Shown: positions 1-8,806, numbered from the stretch's first letter. The stretch is 42,410 bases of DNA from a bacterium (GCA_028698175.1 JAQVDU010000004.1:1-42410), one strand, 5' to 3'. Notes: generated by a model from the sequence alone, not told the origin. Program-made: numbers and translations.

Positions 1-1
1 T

Positions 2-757
2 GATCTGTTTAAATTCTTTGGAAAAGACCTTTTGAAAATACGCCAATTTCTAACCTCAAATCAAGGATCCGGATTTGGTAATAAAAAGACAGATATGTTT
101 CTAAGAGACATGGTTGTTCTTGGAGTTTGGAAAAATCCAGTTAATTTTGATAAAATAGATGTCGCAAGCGATATAAACACCATTAAAGTTGCGTTGAGGA
201 CAGGTATTCTAACTACTCAGATTCCTCTGCTATCAAGCTTTTTAGATATTTTTTGTTATCAATATAATCTTATAGATTCTGTAAATGCATCGGCGTGGAG
301 AAGAGTCTGGGAAATATGGAGCAAATCAAATCCCAAAACTTGCATTGAAAGTCCATGTCTAATTGATTATTTTGTTTATAGGATAATCGGAAAAGAGTTT
401 TGTAGAGAAACCCTTTGCCTGTTCAGGTGTGAAAGTGGAAATCATGAATTTAAATGGCATTCCGGAAGGAACAAAACATGTCAAGTATGTAAAAAAGAAA
501 AAGCCGTTGTAATAAAAAAAGTTTTACCTTGTACAGACAAAGATGGTAAAATTGCAATAAGTAAAAATGATTTTGTTTCTGGGAAAAACGCTATTTTAAA
601 AGGTATCGAGGAATGTCCTTTTGCTTCTGTATGCGATTCAAAATCCGCAAATTTTAAGAAATTGAATCCGCCTAAGTCGATAAGTATTTTAGGTCAAACA
701 GGCTGGGAAAGCGCAAGAGCAACAAAGGATGAGGGCGGCGGCGGCTTAATGTCTTGA
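2..757 (+). CDS. HhH-GPD-like protein with cysteine-rich C-terminal half, 5' truncated by window edge
   Basis: The reading frame is open from the first bases, so the true start lies outside the window; a TTG at 32 has no ribosome-binding site. The visible N-terminal part contains FGNKKTDMFLRDM, followed after a Trp by IDVASDINT and an Arg-Thr-Gly. This resembles the hairpin and catalytic-Asp region of HhH-GPD DNA glycosylases (family pattern roughly G-x-KxAxLxLRDM...VxxD). The C-terminal half has a possible zinc or iron-sulfur cluster set (RCESGNHEF, TCQVC, ECPFASVC) and ends in a glycine-rich tail (GGGGLMS). It is visibly more AT-rich than the genes to its right, which may indicate transfer. 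The glycosylase assignment rests on weak motif similarity only. It could instead be an unrelated metal-binding protein. Upstream partners are not visible. Confidence 0.45.
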   Translation, partial: DLFKFFGKDLLKIRQFLTSNQGSGFGNKKTDMFLRDMVVLGVWKNPVNFDKIDVASDINTIKVALRTGILTTQIPLLSSFLDIFCYQYNLIDSVNASAWRRVWEIWSKSNPKTCIESPCLIDYFVYRIIGKEFCRETLCLFRCESGNHEFKWHSGRNKTCQVCKKEKAVVIKKVLPCTDKDGKIAISKNDFVSGKNAILKGIEECPFASVCDSKSANFKKLNPPKSISILGQTGWESARATKDEGGGGLMS

Positions 758-873
758 AAAACAAATTTGTTTCTTTAGTAGGGGACGGGGTAACATTTTT
801 ATCACGATAAAAATATCACTAGTCACGAATCGTAAATGAGTAGAAAAAAATCGATGATTTTAAGGAGAAGGTG
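758..873. other. Intergenic region with palindromes and a GGGGACGGGG element
   Basis: It lies between the tail ends of two convergent genes. It holds a 14-bp palindrome (AAACAAATTTGTTT, 759-772), the element GGGGACGGGGTAAC starting at 781, and a hairpin with 9-bp arms (795-803 and 806-814). A weak AT-only hairpin at 847-861 could serve as a terminator for the minus-strand operon. The GGGGACGGGG core recurs elsewhere in the window. Confidence 0.5.
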
Positions 874-2076
874 TTATTTCGGTTTGCCGAAGAGGGATCC
901 ATGAATCAAAATGACATTCATAAAGTATGTTCGCTCGGGAGCGTAAAGATTCTCTTCGCAGTCATACTGGGAGAGGATGTTACGAACTCCGAATGAGATC
1001 CTTCTGCTTGAAGTTCCGAGTGATACGAGAAAATTTACTATGTGCGAAAAATTCCTCTCATTTGCGCACAGTTTATAGGATGATGCGATTCTTAAATCAT
1101 CCTTCTCATATAAACCTGTGGCTTCGAAAAAAGCTCGTGCAGAATACTCATTTTTCAAGACATTCACGGACGAATAATAGGATAATTTTTTCAATTTTCC
1201 TTTGTAGGAGATTGAGACATCGTAGAAAAGGCTCCCAATGTCTTTGTATGTCTCTATATCATCAATATCAGAGTAAACTCTTCCTTTGATGCTCATTGAG
1301 TAGAAATCAAACTTTGCATGTCCGAAATATCTTGAACGGCATACCATATTTTCCGTAAATGTTCTTTCCGAAGAGAAGAGCATCTCTTCCATAAGAAGAA
1401 CTTCTCTGACTGCGTCAACCTTAAATTCGAAACTTACCGGACTCTTTTCTTTGAAGTTTATAGTAAGAAAAGGGAAAAAAGAGCGTGAGTAGAATATTCC
1501 GTATCTTATGTTGTCCTTTTCAAGATATGCTCCCATATGCGAATTAAAGGGCTTGTCAAGTCTCTGCCAGTTCGAAACCACTCCCCAATTAAAATTCTCT
1601 TCAGGTACCGAGTATGAGAGGGTTGACAGGTTGCTGGCTCCCATTCTTTCAGGAAAAAAAGCTAAGGATCCTTTCAGGGAGAGAAATCCTTTTCCAACAA
1701 AGTTATCGAAATTCAAAGCCGGTAAAAAGAGCGTCCCTGAAGTTGAATCGGATGCATGCTGAAGAAGAATGCAGTAAGATATGTTTCCTCCGCTTAACTT
1801 AAAAGAATGTCTTTTAAAGTCAATCTCGATAAATCTTCTCTCATATCTGCCTAAGAGTCCGTAGAGCTTTAAAACAGAGAAGCCGTCAAGAAATGAAAAA
1901 TAAGTTGATATGTCTTTGTTTGTAGTCGCAGTTATTTCGGCAAAAGAGTATTCCGGGTAATAGATCTCTGATGGGAGCGGGATTTCATGATAATCAGGGA
2001 CCTTCGGCTCCACAGGGTAGTCTGCATTCAAAAACAGAGAAAGTAAAACGGTCAGACAAACAATTGCTTTATGCAC
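874..2076 (-). CDS. Exported protein, probable outer-membrane beta-barrel, unknown function
   Basis: A 400-residue protein starting at GTG, with a signal peptide (MHKAIVCLTVLLSLFLNA) followed by a proline-rich stretch. The rest is rich in alternating hydrophobic/polar segments with many Tyr, Phe and Ser, as in outer-membrane beta-strands. The near-C-terminal segment YAPERTYFMNVILI resembles the last strands of TonB-dependent receptors and other barrels, which often end in an aromatic-containing strand after a PGR-like turn. No plug domain or TonB box is seen. The start lies 25 bp inside the 3' end of mtnA, so translation is probably coupled. It is the last gene of the minus-strand operon. I do not recognise the family; barrel topology is inferred from composition. 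Confidence 0.6.
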   Translation of the reverse strand: MHKAIVCLTVLLSLFLNADYPVEPKVPDYHEIPLPSEIYYPEYSFAEITATTNKDISTYFSFLDGFSVLKLYGLLGRYERRFIEIDFKRHSFKLSGGNISYCILLQHASDSTSGTLFLPALNFDNFVGKGFLSLKGSLAFFPERMGASNLSTLSYSVPEENFNWGVVSNWQRLDKPFNSHMGAYLEKDNIRYGIFYSRSFFPFLTINFKEKSPVSFEFKVDAVREVLLMEEMLFSSERTFTENMVCRSRYFGHAKFDFYSMSIKGRVYSDIDDIETYKDIGSLFYDVSISYKGKLKKLSYYSSVNVLKNEYSARAFFEATGLYEKDDLRIASSYKLCANERNFSHIVNFLVSLGTSSRRISFGVRNILSQYDCEENLYAPERTYFMNVILIHGSLFGKPK

Positions 2077-3080
2077 TCAACCTCGCTCTTCACAATTCCT
2101 TTCTCTGTTATTATGGACGTTATATATTCTGCGGGAGTGACGTCAAAAGCGGGATTATAAACAGATTTGGCTATTGATACGGAGACTCCGCCTATTGAAG
2201 TCACCTCTTCATTTTTTCTCAGCTCGATTTCAATATCTTTTCCGGAATTGATTTTTCTGTCAAAGGTTGTTGTTGGGGCTACGACGTAGAAAGGAATTTT
2301 ATGGTGGTGCGCCAGAAACGCGCTTTCAAAAGTTCCGATTTTGTTGGCTGTGTCACCGTTTAAGGCGATTCTGTCAGCTCCCACAAAAGCTATGTCTATC
2401 TTTCTGTTATAAAACAAATGCCCGCGCATGTTGTCCGTTATAAGGGTATACGGGATATTCATCTTCTCAAGTTCATAGACAGTGAGCCGGCCGCCCTGAA
2501 GGAGAGGCCTCGTTTCAGGCACATACACGTGGAATTTGATATTGTTTTCAAATGCTTTAAACATTACTCCCAGCGCTGTTCCAATGCCCGGAGTGGCAAG
2601 CATGCCTGTATTGCACTGCGTAAGAACGTTCATACCGTCTTTTATCAGAGGCGCTCCGTTCTCAGCCATCTTATCGCAAGTCATCACTTCATACTCAAAC
2701 AGAGAGACCGCCTCTCTCTCTATCATCTCCTTCATCTCCTCTCCGTTCTCTTTATTAAATGCATCTATCTTTGTTTTAAGCGCTTCAAGTCCGTTGAATA
2801 TGTTGACGGCAGTCGGACGGGCCGTTTTGAGCTTTTCAACAACTTCAAGGGATTTTTTCCTTATTATCGCGGAGTCATTCTCTTCATAGACAGCAGATGC
2901 AACTGCAAATAGTGCAACAACGCCTATTGCAGGAGCGCCTCTCACCTTCAGCTCTCTTATGGCATTGAAATAATCGTCGAGTTTTTTTAGTTTAAGCCAC
3001 GATTCCTTTGAAGGAAGCTCCCTCTGATTTATAGTGTGAAGGACCCCGTTCTCCCACCTGAAATACGGATTCTGTATCAT
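2052..3080 (-). CDS. mtnA: S-methyl-5-thioribose-1-phosphate isomerase
   Basis: Converts 5-methylthioribose-1-phosphate to 5-methylthioribulose-1-phosphate in the methionine salvage pathway; cytoplasmic. Visible family motifs are VRGAPAIGVVA (residues 46-56), LTQCNTGMLATPG with the catalytic-type Cys156, ETRPLLQGGRLT (about 189-200), and FVGADRIALNGDTANKIGT with the catalytic-type Asp236. The 342-residue length is normal. It is close to archaeal/eIF2B-type regulators, but the CNTG cysteine and GADR motif favour MtnA. It follows the glycosyltransferase gene by 13 bp and overlaps the exported-protein gene downstream. No other methionine-salvage gene is nearby, so its operon partners are unexpected. 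5'-deoxyribose-1-phosphate isomerase activity is a known side role of this family. Confidence 0.93.
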   Translation of the reverse strand: MIQNPYFRWENGVLHTINQRELPSKESWLKLKKLDDYFNAIRELKVRGAPAIGVVALFAVASAVYEENDSAIIRKKSLEVVEKLKTARPTAVNIFNGLEALKTKIDAFNKENGEEMKEMIEREAVSLFEYEVMTCDKMAENGAPLIKDGMNVLTQCNTGMLATPGIGTALGVMFKAFENNIKFHVYVPETRPLLQGGRLTVYELEKMNIPYTLITDNMRGHLFYNRKIDIAFVGADRIALNGDTANKIGTFESAFLAHHHKIPFYVVAPTTTFDRKINSGKDIEIELRKNEEVTSIGGVSVSIAKSVYNPAFDVTPAEYITSIITEKGIVKSEVECIKQLFV

Positions 3081-3093
3081 CTTTATTCCTTTG

Positions 3094-4278
3094 TTAATAA
3101 GTCAGTTTTCTGTAAAGGTCAATCAGTCTCTTTTCCTGAATCTCCCAAGAGAGGACCCCCTGAACCCTCTTGTAGCCGATTTCAGCCATCTTTTCTCTTA
3201 AGGAAGGGCTGTCAAGGAGATGCGATATAGCCTCCGCAAATTTCTCAGTGTTGTTGTCGTCAATGTATACTGCCGAATCGCGGGCGGAAAATCTTGCTTC
3301 TTTGAGGTTGAATGAAACTATCGGATTCTTTGTCGCCATGAATTCCATCACCTTATTCATTGTTGAATGGTCATTAAGCGGATTGTACGGGTCTGGCGAA
3401 GCGGCCACATCCGCAGTGGAAAGGTAATCCATTGCAGGTTCGTCCGGTATCCGTCCGGTAAACCTGATGTAGCGGTTCAAGTCAAGTTCAAGAGCAAGTT
3501 TTTTCAGGTATTCGAAATCATCGCCTTTACCTATCAGAATAAAAATCGTATCCTCTCTCTTCAGTTTATGAACAAAGAAATCGATTGCTCTCAAGAGGTA
3601 GTCCACTCCGTCCTGAACGCCCATTATTCCGATATAGCACACCATGTGCCTGAAACCCTCCTTCAAATGGTCCTTCTTCTGGGTGAAGTGAAATTTTCTT
3701 AGATCCGGTCCGTTTCTGACTATGAAGACGTTCTTTTTGTCGCCTCTCTTCTGCGCTATCTCCTTGTATGTCTTGTTTGTAGCAATAACTGCATCGGCTG
3801 ATTTGTAAGTAAGGTACTCGAATATCAGCTGTAATTTGTAGAATGAATTCTTTCTCTCATCTCTGAACCTTGAAAGGTAAGACTCGGGAGTGAGGTCATG
3901 CTGGTCGAAGATTATTTTTTTTCCGACAATTCTGTAAAATGAGAGAATGGGAAAGAATATGTCAGGCGGATTAGCCACGTGGATTATGTCAAAGTTTCTC
4001 TTTGCCAGAACTTTTAATGAGAGAAAAAAAGTAAAAACAATCGCAAGCGAATATTCGATCAGATAATCGATCTTTGATTTGGAATCCACTGCAAGAGGGT
4101 ATCTATATACGTCAATGTTTTCAATTACTTCAAAAGAGAGGTTATCTCTCTCTCTTCCCTTCGGACAAATAACTGAGACGTTGTATCCCGCCTGCTTCAT
4201 CGTGACAGCCTCCCTGTAAACCCTTCTGTCGAATGGAAATGACAGGTTTTCAACAATAAAGAGAATGTCTTTACCCAT
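3094..4278 (-). CDS. Glycosyltransferase family 4 (GT-B fold)
   Basis: A 394-residue GT-B enzyme that probably transfers a sugar from a nucleotide donor to a surface or cell-envelope glycan at the inner face of the inner membrane. The N-terminal acceptor domain shows FDRRVYREA near residue 17, HVANPPDIFFP near 100 and DQHDLTPE at 125-132. The C-terminal donor domain (about 205-370) shows YIGIMGVQDGVDYLL, FTGRIPDEPAMDYLSTAD (about 273-290) and STMNKVMEFMA, in which Glu312 fits the conserved donor-binding glutamate. The hydrophobic stretch around residues 72-90 may contact the membrane. The start overlaps the upstream gene by 8 bp. The closest functional types are the WbuB/fucosamine-transferase-like GT4 enzymes, but donor and acceptor cannot be read from sequence. 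Confidence 0.88.
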   Translation of the reverse strand: MGKDILFIVENLSFPFDRRVYREAVTMKQAGYNVSVICPKGRERDNLSFEVIENIDVYRYPLAVDSKSKIDYLIEYSLAIVFTFFLSLKVLAKRNFDIIHVANPPDIFFPILSFYRIVGKKIIFDQHDLTPESYLSRFRDERKNSFYKLQLIFEYLTYKSADAVIATNKTYKEIAQKRGDKKNVFIVRNGPDLRKFHFTQKKDHLKEGFRHMVCYIGIMGVQDGVDYLLRAIDFFVHKLKREDTIFILIGKGDDFEYLKKLALELDLNRYIRFTGRIPDEPAMDYLSTADVAASPDPYNPLNDHSTMNKVMEFMATKNPIVSFNLKEARFSARDSAVYIDDNNTEKFAEAISHLLDSPSLREKMAEIGYKRVQGVLSWEIQEKRLIDLYRKLTY

Positions 4279-5410
4279 TTACCGCCCCAATGAGCTTTCC
4301 GAGGGCGCGAAGCATTGTCCCCTGTCCCCAGTGCATCATGTCCGTTCTGTTCTCTCCTCTTTTGTATTTTCTGAAATAAAAATATCCGCAGGAATCCTGC
4401 ATCTTGTCAATTGTCCAGAGAGCTACTTTTACAGCCTTTTCTATGTCATTGAAATTTAAGAGAGTCTCAATCGACTGAGAAGCGCACTGAATGTCAACCG
4501 GATAGGTTTTATCGAAATAGTACTTTGGAATGTCATTGTCAAAGAAATTCTTTCTGTAATAATCAAAGCCTTTTTTAATGTTTTCGTCAAAGTCAGTGTC
4601 TCCGCTTGCTTCCCTGTATCTTTTGAAAGAGTCAAGAACATACCCTGTGTGGAAATTGTCTATCCAGTGCATATCCTTTCTCTGTCCGTACCACCATCCA
4701 CCGCTCTTAAGCTGATGCTTGGCTGTATAAGCCATAGAAAGCTTGTCTACCTGCTCAGTGTTGACTCCGGCTATCCTCTTTGCCTGAGAAAGGAATGAAG
4801 CGCCGATTACATTTGCATTGTGAACGTTCTTCTTCTGGTAAGGAATGTAGCTTATGCAGAAAGTGTGGTCGCTGTCATAAAGTGGCAGGTCCTCAATTAT
4901 GAACTTTGCAGTCTTTGAAATTGCGTCAAGGTACTTTTGTTTGCCGGTCGCTTCATAAAACTCGACAAGTATCATCCCAATGAGACCGGTCCACACAACC
5001 GTGGGCATTCCCTTGGGGAGGTAGAAGACCCTCGAAACATAGTCAAAATGGTTGCCCCATGAATAATTCTTGAAGAAAGGAGAGCGGTTTTCTATAACCC
5101 AATCCATTAGCCTCTCAGCCTCCTCAAGAACCGATGCCTCTCTGCTCTTCCTGTATGAGGCGAGAAGCCCTGAGGCGGAGAATGCGACTCCCTTCGTCGA
5201 ACGGCTCTTCCCTATTCCCAGAACCGGTCTTGCATTGAATGGAAGCCTGCGAACACTCTGCTGAAGCGCTATCTGCATGTATTTGTTGTTGAAAGTTAAA
5301 ACCCTTAGGTATGAGTTCAGTCCGTCAAACGGATCATAACCGCGGTAATCATTCCTCTGTAAGTGTTCGTGAAGCTTCATAAAGGAAGCTGTGATTTTTT
5401 CAGAGCTCAA
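4271..5410 (-). CDS. Alpha/alpha-toroid protein of polysaccharide clusters, unknown activity
   Basis: A 379-residue soluble protein without signal peptide. It shows repeated helical pairs with aromatic-rich loops (for example SASGLLASYRKS, VVWTGLIGMILVEFYEATG, NFHTGYVLDSFKRY, HWGQGTMLRALG). This is the pattern of (alpha/alpha)6 toroids such as N-acylglucosamine 2-epimerases, unsaturated glucuronyl hydrolases and prenyltransferase-like proteins. Homologues in surface-polysaccharide loci are often loosely annotated. It overlaps the upstream oxidoreductase gene by 11 bp and the downstream glycosyltransferase by 8 bp, so the three are almost certainly co-translated. A role in making or modifying a sugar for the same glycan is inferred. 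No catalytic residues could be assigned. Confidence 0.6.
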   Translation of the reverse strand: MSSEKITASFMKLHEHLQRNDYRGYDPFDGLNSYLRVLTFNNKYMQIALQQSVRRLPFNARPVLGIGKSRSTKGVAFSASGLLASYRKSREASVLEEAERLMDWVIENRSPFFKNYSWGNHFDYVSRVFYLPKGMPTVVWTGLIGMILVEFYEATGKQKYLDAISKTAKFIIEDLPLYDSDHTFCISYIPYQKKNVHNANVIGASFLSQAKRIAGVNTEQVDKLSMAYTAKHQLKSGGWWYGQRKDMHWIDNFHTGYVLDSFKRYREASGDTDFDENIKKGFDYYRKNFFDNDIPKYYFDKTYPVDIQCASQSIETLLNFNDIEKAVKVALWTIDKMQDSCGYFYFRKYKRGENRTDMMHWGQGTMLRALGKLIGAVNG

Positions 5411-7541
5411 TTTTGACTCCCCTGTCTGCCGATTCTATCGCCTTGAACGTCACCATTGAAACAAGGGAAAGGTATTCCATCGAGAAGGGGTTCCTCTCTT
5501 TGCCTTTAATTATCTCAACAAGGGAGTTCATCTCCTGTTTGTGGCCCTTTCCCGTATCTGTGAGAACAGCTCTTGAAGAAGATCCGTTTTTGTAAAACGT
5601 AAGCGATTTGAAATTGTTCAGAACAGCCGATTGCATTGAGGATGATGCTTCAATAAACTCCTTCGGCAGGGATTTGTCGCCGAATGTAAAATAGAGTATG
5701 TCAGCCACAGACCCGTCCTCGAACTCTATCATTATATTCATATTGTCCTTTGTTTTCATGTCAGACCTTGAACTGCCTGTGTATATGCCTGTAACAGCTA
5801 TGGGTCTCTTTGCGATAACATAGAGAGCGGTATCCACAAAGTGGCCTGCCTCGCCGACAACCCTGTTTCCCTCTTCAATGTCATTATACCAGTTTGTCTT
5901 CTCCATATAGCCGGCATTAATTCTGTAATAAAGATGCTTCGGCTGGCTTACATTGCCAAAAAATTTTTTCATTTTATTCACAGCCGGAGAGAATCTTCTG
6001 TTATATCCGACAAAAATATCGCCCTTTGAATTTTTCCGCGCCTCCTCAATCTCTTTCAGCTCTGCTTCGTTGAGTGCGAGAGGCTTTTCGCAGTACACGA
6101 ATTTGTCTGCCTTAAGACCTTTGATAATGTTTGAAGCGTGGGAAGAGTGTCTTGTGAGAACCATCAGAAGATTGACATCTTTATCAGAGATGACTTCATC
6201 CGAGTTTGTCGCTATTCTTGAAAAGCTGAATTTTCTTCTGCTATCCTCTGCGGAGAGTCCGGTTGCAGTGGAGAGGGAGACAAACTCGACTTCTGATTTG
6301 TTTTTCAGTTCAGGAAAAAGCATTGTCTTTGCGAAATTGCCGCTTCCTATGACGCCTATCTTCACAGTTGAACTCGCTGACGGTTTTTTAAAATCAAACG
6401 AACGTTTCAATTCAGCCGAAGGATTGTATGAGAAAACTACGGACAAATACTTTGATTTTGCATCTGCTATGGAGTTGTAAAAATCAGCCGCCTTTGAAAA
6501 ATCCATCGTCTCCGATATGATATAGTCAACATCGATTTTTTTATCTTCAAGAAGGTCTATGAAGGTCTTCATGTTTCTCTGCTCAGTGAACCTCACGTAT
6601 GAAATCGGATAATCTATAGAATGCTCCTCATAGAGAGGATCGTACCTGCCGGGCCCGTATGAGCGCGACATGAATATGTTGAGCTCCTTGTCATAGTACG
6701 GCTGCCAGGGAATGTCCATTGTGGTTATTCCAATGTCGACAAGGCGGCCTCTGTCGCGGAGCATCTTCGGGGCGCTCTCTATGGGGGAGTTTGATTTTGT
6801 TCCAGATGCAAGAAATACGGCGTCAAGCCCGAATCCGTCTGTTAAAGCCATAGCAATTTCCGTGAGATTGTCTCTTCCGGGAACGGCTCCTGCATTCGCG
6901 CCGTGTTTCAGGGAGAGATTTACCCTCTCTTCGTCAATGTCGATTGCCATTACCCTTAACCCGCTTGCCCTCGCGATTGAAAGCATCAGTTGTCCTATTA
7001 GTCCCATTCCGATTATACCAATTGTCTCTCCGAACTGGAGGTTTGCCTGACGCAGCCCCTGTATTGCAATGGCAGCAACTGTCGCCATAGATGCATGTTT
7101 CATATCGACTTTGTCGGAGAGTTTTACGCAGAGGTTCTCCGGAACGTAATTGAATTCGGCGTGTGTGGCGTAATTTCCTCCACCTGCGGCAACCCTGTCT
7201 CCAATTTTGAGGTGCGACACGTTTGCTCCGGTCTCCACTACAACTCCTGACATCGCATATCCTAGAGGAGTCATCGAGTCGAGTTTGTTCATTACCTTTC
7301 TGTATGCCGCTTCAAGACCAAGCTGTTTTACTGTGTCGAGAACCTGCTTCACCTGCTCCGGCTTTGCCTTTGCCTTTTCAAGAAGATTCATTTTTCCGTT
7401 TTCGACCTTCATTGATTCAGTGCCCATCGAGACAAGGGAGTATGACGTTTTTATCACTACTCCGTCCTTTCTGCATGAAGGCACAGGCACTTCCGCAAGC
7501 TCGATTTTACCTGATTTGAGATTCTGAGATATTGATAGCAT
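5400..7541 (-). CDS. Two-domain oxidoreductase: zinc-type alcohol dehydrogenase fused to Gfo/Idh/MocA domain
   Basis: A 713-residue fusion. Residues about 1-370 form a medium-chain dehydrogenase: GYAMSGVVVETGANV near 94, GDRVAAGGGNYATHAEF near 114, and a Rossmann motif IGMGLIGQLML near 177. Residues about 392-713 form a Gfo/Idh/MocA-type dehydrogenase: IGVIGSGNFAKTM (GSGNFA 398-403) and the EKP signature at 485-487. The segment after GDRV lacks the usual catalytic cysteine cluster, so zinc binding is doubtful. Such fusions occur in exopolysaccharide loci and probably oxidise or reduce nucleotide sugars. The ATG at 7541 was chosen because AGAAGGAG stands just before it; a frame extension to 7565 would start upstream of the predicted transcription start. 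First gene of the minus-strand operon. Confidence 0.85.
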   Translation of the reverse strand: MLSISQNLKSGKIELAEVPVPSCRKDGVVIKTSYSLVSMGTESMKVENGKMNLLEKAKAKPEQVKQVLDTVKQLGLEAAYRKVMNKLDSMTPLGYAMSGVVVETGANVSHLKIGDRVAAGGGNYATHAEFNYVPENLCVKLSDKVDMKHASMATVAAIAIQGLRQANLQFGETIGIIGMGLIGQLMLSIARASGLRVMAIDIDEERVNLSLKHGANAGAVPGRDNLTEIAMALTDGFGLDAVFLASGTKSNSPIESAPKMLRDRGRLVDIGITTMDIPWQPYYDKELNIFMSRSYGPGRYDPLYEEHSIDYPISYVRFTEQRNMKTFIDLLEDKKIDVDYIISETMDFSKAADFYNSIADAKSKYLSVVFSYNPSAELKRSFDFKKPSASSTVKIGVIGSGNFAKTMLFPELKNKSEVEFVSLSTATGLSAEDSRRKFSFSRIATNSDEVISDKDVNLLMVLTRHSSHASNIIKGLKADKFVYCEKPLALNEAELKEIEEARKNSKGDIFVGYNRRFSPAVNKMKKFFGNVSQPKHLYYRINAGYMEKTNWYNDIEEGNRVVGEAGHFVDTALYVIAKRPIAVTGIYTGSSRSDMKTKDNMNIMIEFEDGSVADILYFTFGDKSLPKEFIEASSSMQSAVLNNFKSLTFYKNGSSSRAVLTDTGKGHKQEMNSLVEIIKGKERNPFSMEYLSLVSMVTFKAIESADRGVKIEL

Positions 7542-7568
7542 ATTGCTCCTTCTTTTAATAAACATTTT

Positions 7569-7596
7569 ATTTTAACATTATTACATAAAATATCAA
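7569..7596 (-). promoter_or_regulatory. Sigma70-type promoter of the minus-strand glycan/mtnA operon
   Basis: On the minus strand TTGATA (7596-7591) and TAAAAT (7574-7569) are 16 bp apart. The predicted transcription start is near 7562, giving a leader of about 20 nt that contains the AAGGAG before the ATG at 7541. It is divergent from the lipoprotein promoter. Confidence 0.55.
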
Positions 7597-7621
7597 GAGG
7601 CGAAGGATTTTTCGGTTTCTC

Positions 7622-7650
7622 TTGACATCATGCCATGCAGTATATATGAT
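7622..7650 (+). promoter_or_regulatory. Strong sigma70-type promoter for the lipoprotein gene
   Basis: A consensus TTGACA (7622-7627) is 17 bp from TATGAT (7645-7650). The predicted start is near 7657, just before the AGGAGG at 7661-7666. This is the best promoter match in the window and supports the ATG at 7672 over an upstream in-frame ATG at 7630. Confidence 0.75.
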
Positions 7651-7671
7651 TGTGTCAAAACAGGAGGTTTT

Positions 7672-8790
7672 ATGAAAAGAATGTTTGTATTGGTATTTCT
7701 CCTAATTTTTATCGTCTCATGCAACCTCGGTCCGTCTGCAGAGTATGGTCCCGACGACACAGTGACAATAAGCGGGACGTGCATTGATGCGGATTCAACT
7801 CCATACGACGATATGGAAATCGGACTTTGGATAGCTTCTCCCGAATCATGGCTGACTGATTTTTTCGGACTTACACCGTCGACTTATACTGTAACCGACA
7901 GCACCGGTTATTATGAGTTCCTGAGAAAGGGAAGGGATTTCACGGCTGACAACGGAGCTACTTACAAAGTGGCGGTCATGAACTACAATACGAATCTGCC
8001 CTTTGAACCTCACACAAGGATTGATTTCTACCCCATTCACGTGGAGAATGATGTGCCTGACCTTAAACTATGGAATGCAGAATGCGATTTTTCTCTTACT
8101 AACGACATGGTTGATTTCACATTTGAGGGATTGAGCAAAATCGGAGAGACGGAGATTGATTCATACAGGTTTGAAGTAAAGGCGAAGATCGACGGCATAG
8201 GGTACAATCTATGGCAGAAAAAAATTGACGAAAATGACATCATATCTCTGCCCAGATACCTTTTCGGCGGCAACCAGTATTTGGGATGGAGAATTGTAGC
8301 AGAGAAAAAGGCTCCCTCTGACGCTGATTTCGGATACGTTTACATGTCCGAAACAGACACAACGGCCATATCATTGACTGATTATACGATAATCTCGCTT
8401 GGAAAGAACAGCTACAGAGAGGCGACTCCCGAAACCATAAAGACGCTGACCGACGGCGGATTCGGTCCGTATCCGTCATACTCTCTCTCGATAGGTTCAA
8501 CTGACGTATCGTGGCTTGTACTCGACCTCGGGCAGGTTTATGATTCGATCTATGCTGTGGCTGTTTACGGAATAGGACACTCCGGAGACACAGGGAAGTA
8601 CTATCTTATTTTTGACGATGACACTACAGACGGATGGGGAGAAAAGATAGATTCAGTATCAATGAATGAAAGCTACTTTTATTTTGAAAACATAAACAAG
8701 AGTGCAAGATACGTGAGAATCGAGCTGAGCAAAATGTCAGGCATGGGCATAGGATACTGCAGAGAAATAAGCGTTTTCAGGAAAAACTGA
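7672..8790 (+). CDS. Lipoprotein with carboxypeptidase-regulatory-like and discoidin-like domains
   Basis: A 372-residue lipoprotein. The signal peptide MKRMFVLVFLLIFIVSC has its lipobox cysteine at position 17. Residues about 30-90 (VTISGTCIDADSTPYDDM ... VTDSTGYYEF) look like a carboxypeptidase-regulatory-like beta-sandwich. Residues about 270-372 resemble an F5/8 type C (discoidin/CBM32) module: SWLVLDLGQVYDSIYAVAVY, then YYLIFDDDTTDGWG, then ARYVRIELSK and a closing REISVF strand. Such modules bind carbohydrates or surfaces. The start is set by AGGAGG five bases upstream and by the strong promoter. It is followed after 16 bp by the DUF4389 gene and is probably co-transcribed with it. A surface-exposed sugar-binding role is inferred from the domain only. 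Confidence 0.7.
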   Translation: MKRMFVLVFLLIFIVSCNLGPSAEYGPDDTVTISGTCIDADSTPYDDMEIGLWIASPESWLTDFFGLTPSTYTVTDSTGYYEFLRKGRDFTADNGATYKVAVMNYNTNLPFEPHTRIDFYPIHVENDVPDLKLWNAECDFSLTNDMVDFTFEGLSKIGETEIDSYRFEVKAKIDGIGYNLWQKKIDENDIISLPRYLFGGNQYLGWRIVAEKKAPSDADFGYVYMSETDTTAISLTDYTIISLGKNSYREATPETIKTLTDGGFGPYPSYSLSIGSTDVSWLVLDLGQVYDSIYAVAVYGIGHSGDTGKYYLIFDDDTTDGWGEKIDSVSMNESYFYFENINKSARYVRIELSKMSGMGIGYCREISVFRKN

Positions 8791-8806
8791 AATCAAAGGA
8801 GGCAGA

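Noticed and set aside
5953-6480. Plus-strand frame of 175 codons opposite the two-domain oxidoreductase
   Set aside because: Antisense to a well-supported coding region, with no SD and no family resemblance.
7541-7565. Extended N-terminus of the two-domain oxidoreductase to 7565
   Set aside because: It would start upstream of the predicted transcription start, and AAGGAG points to 7541.
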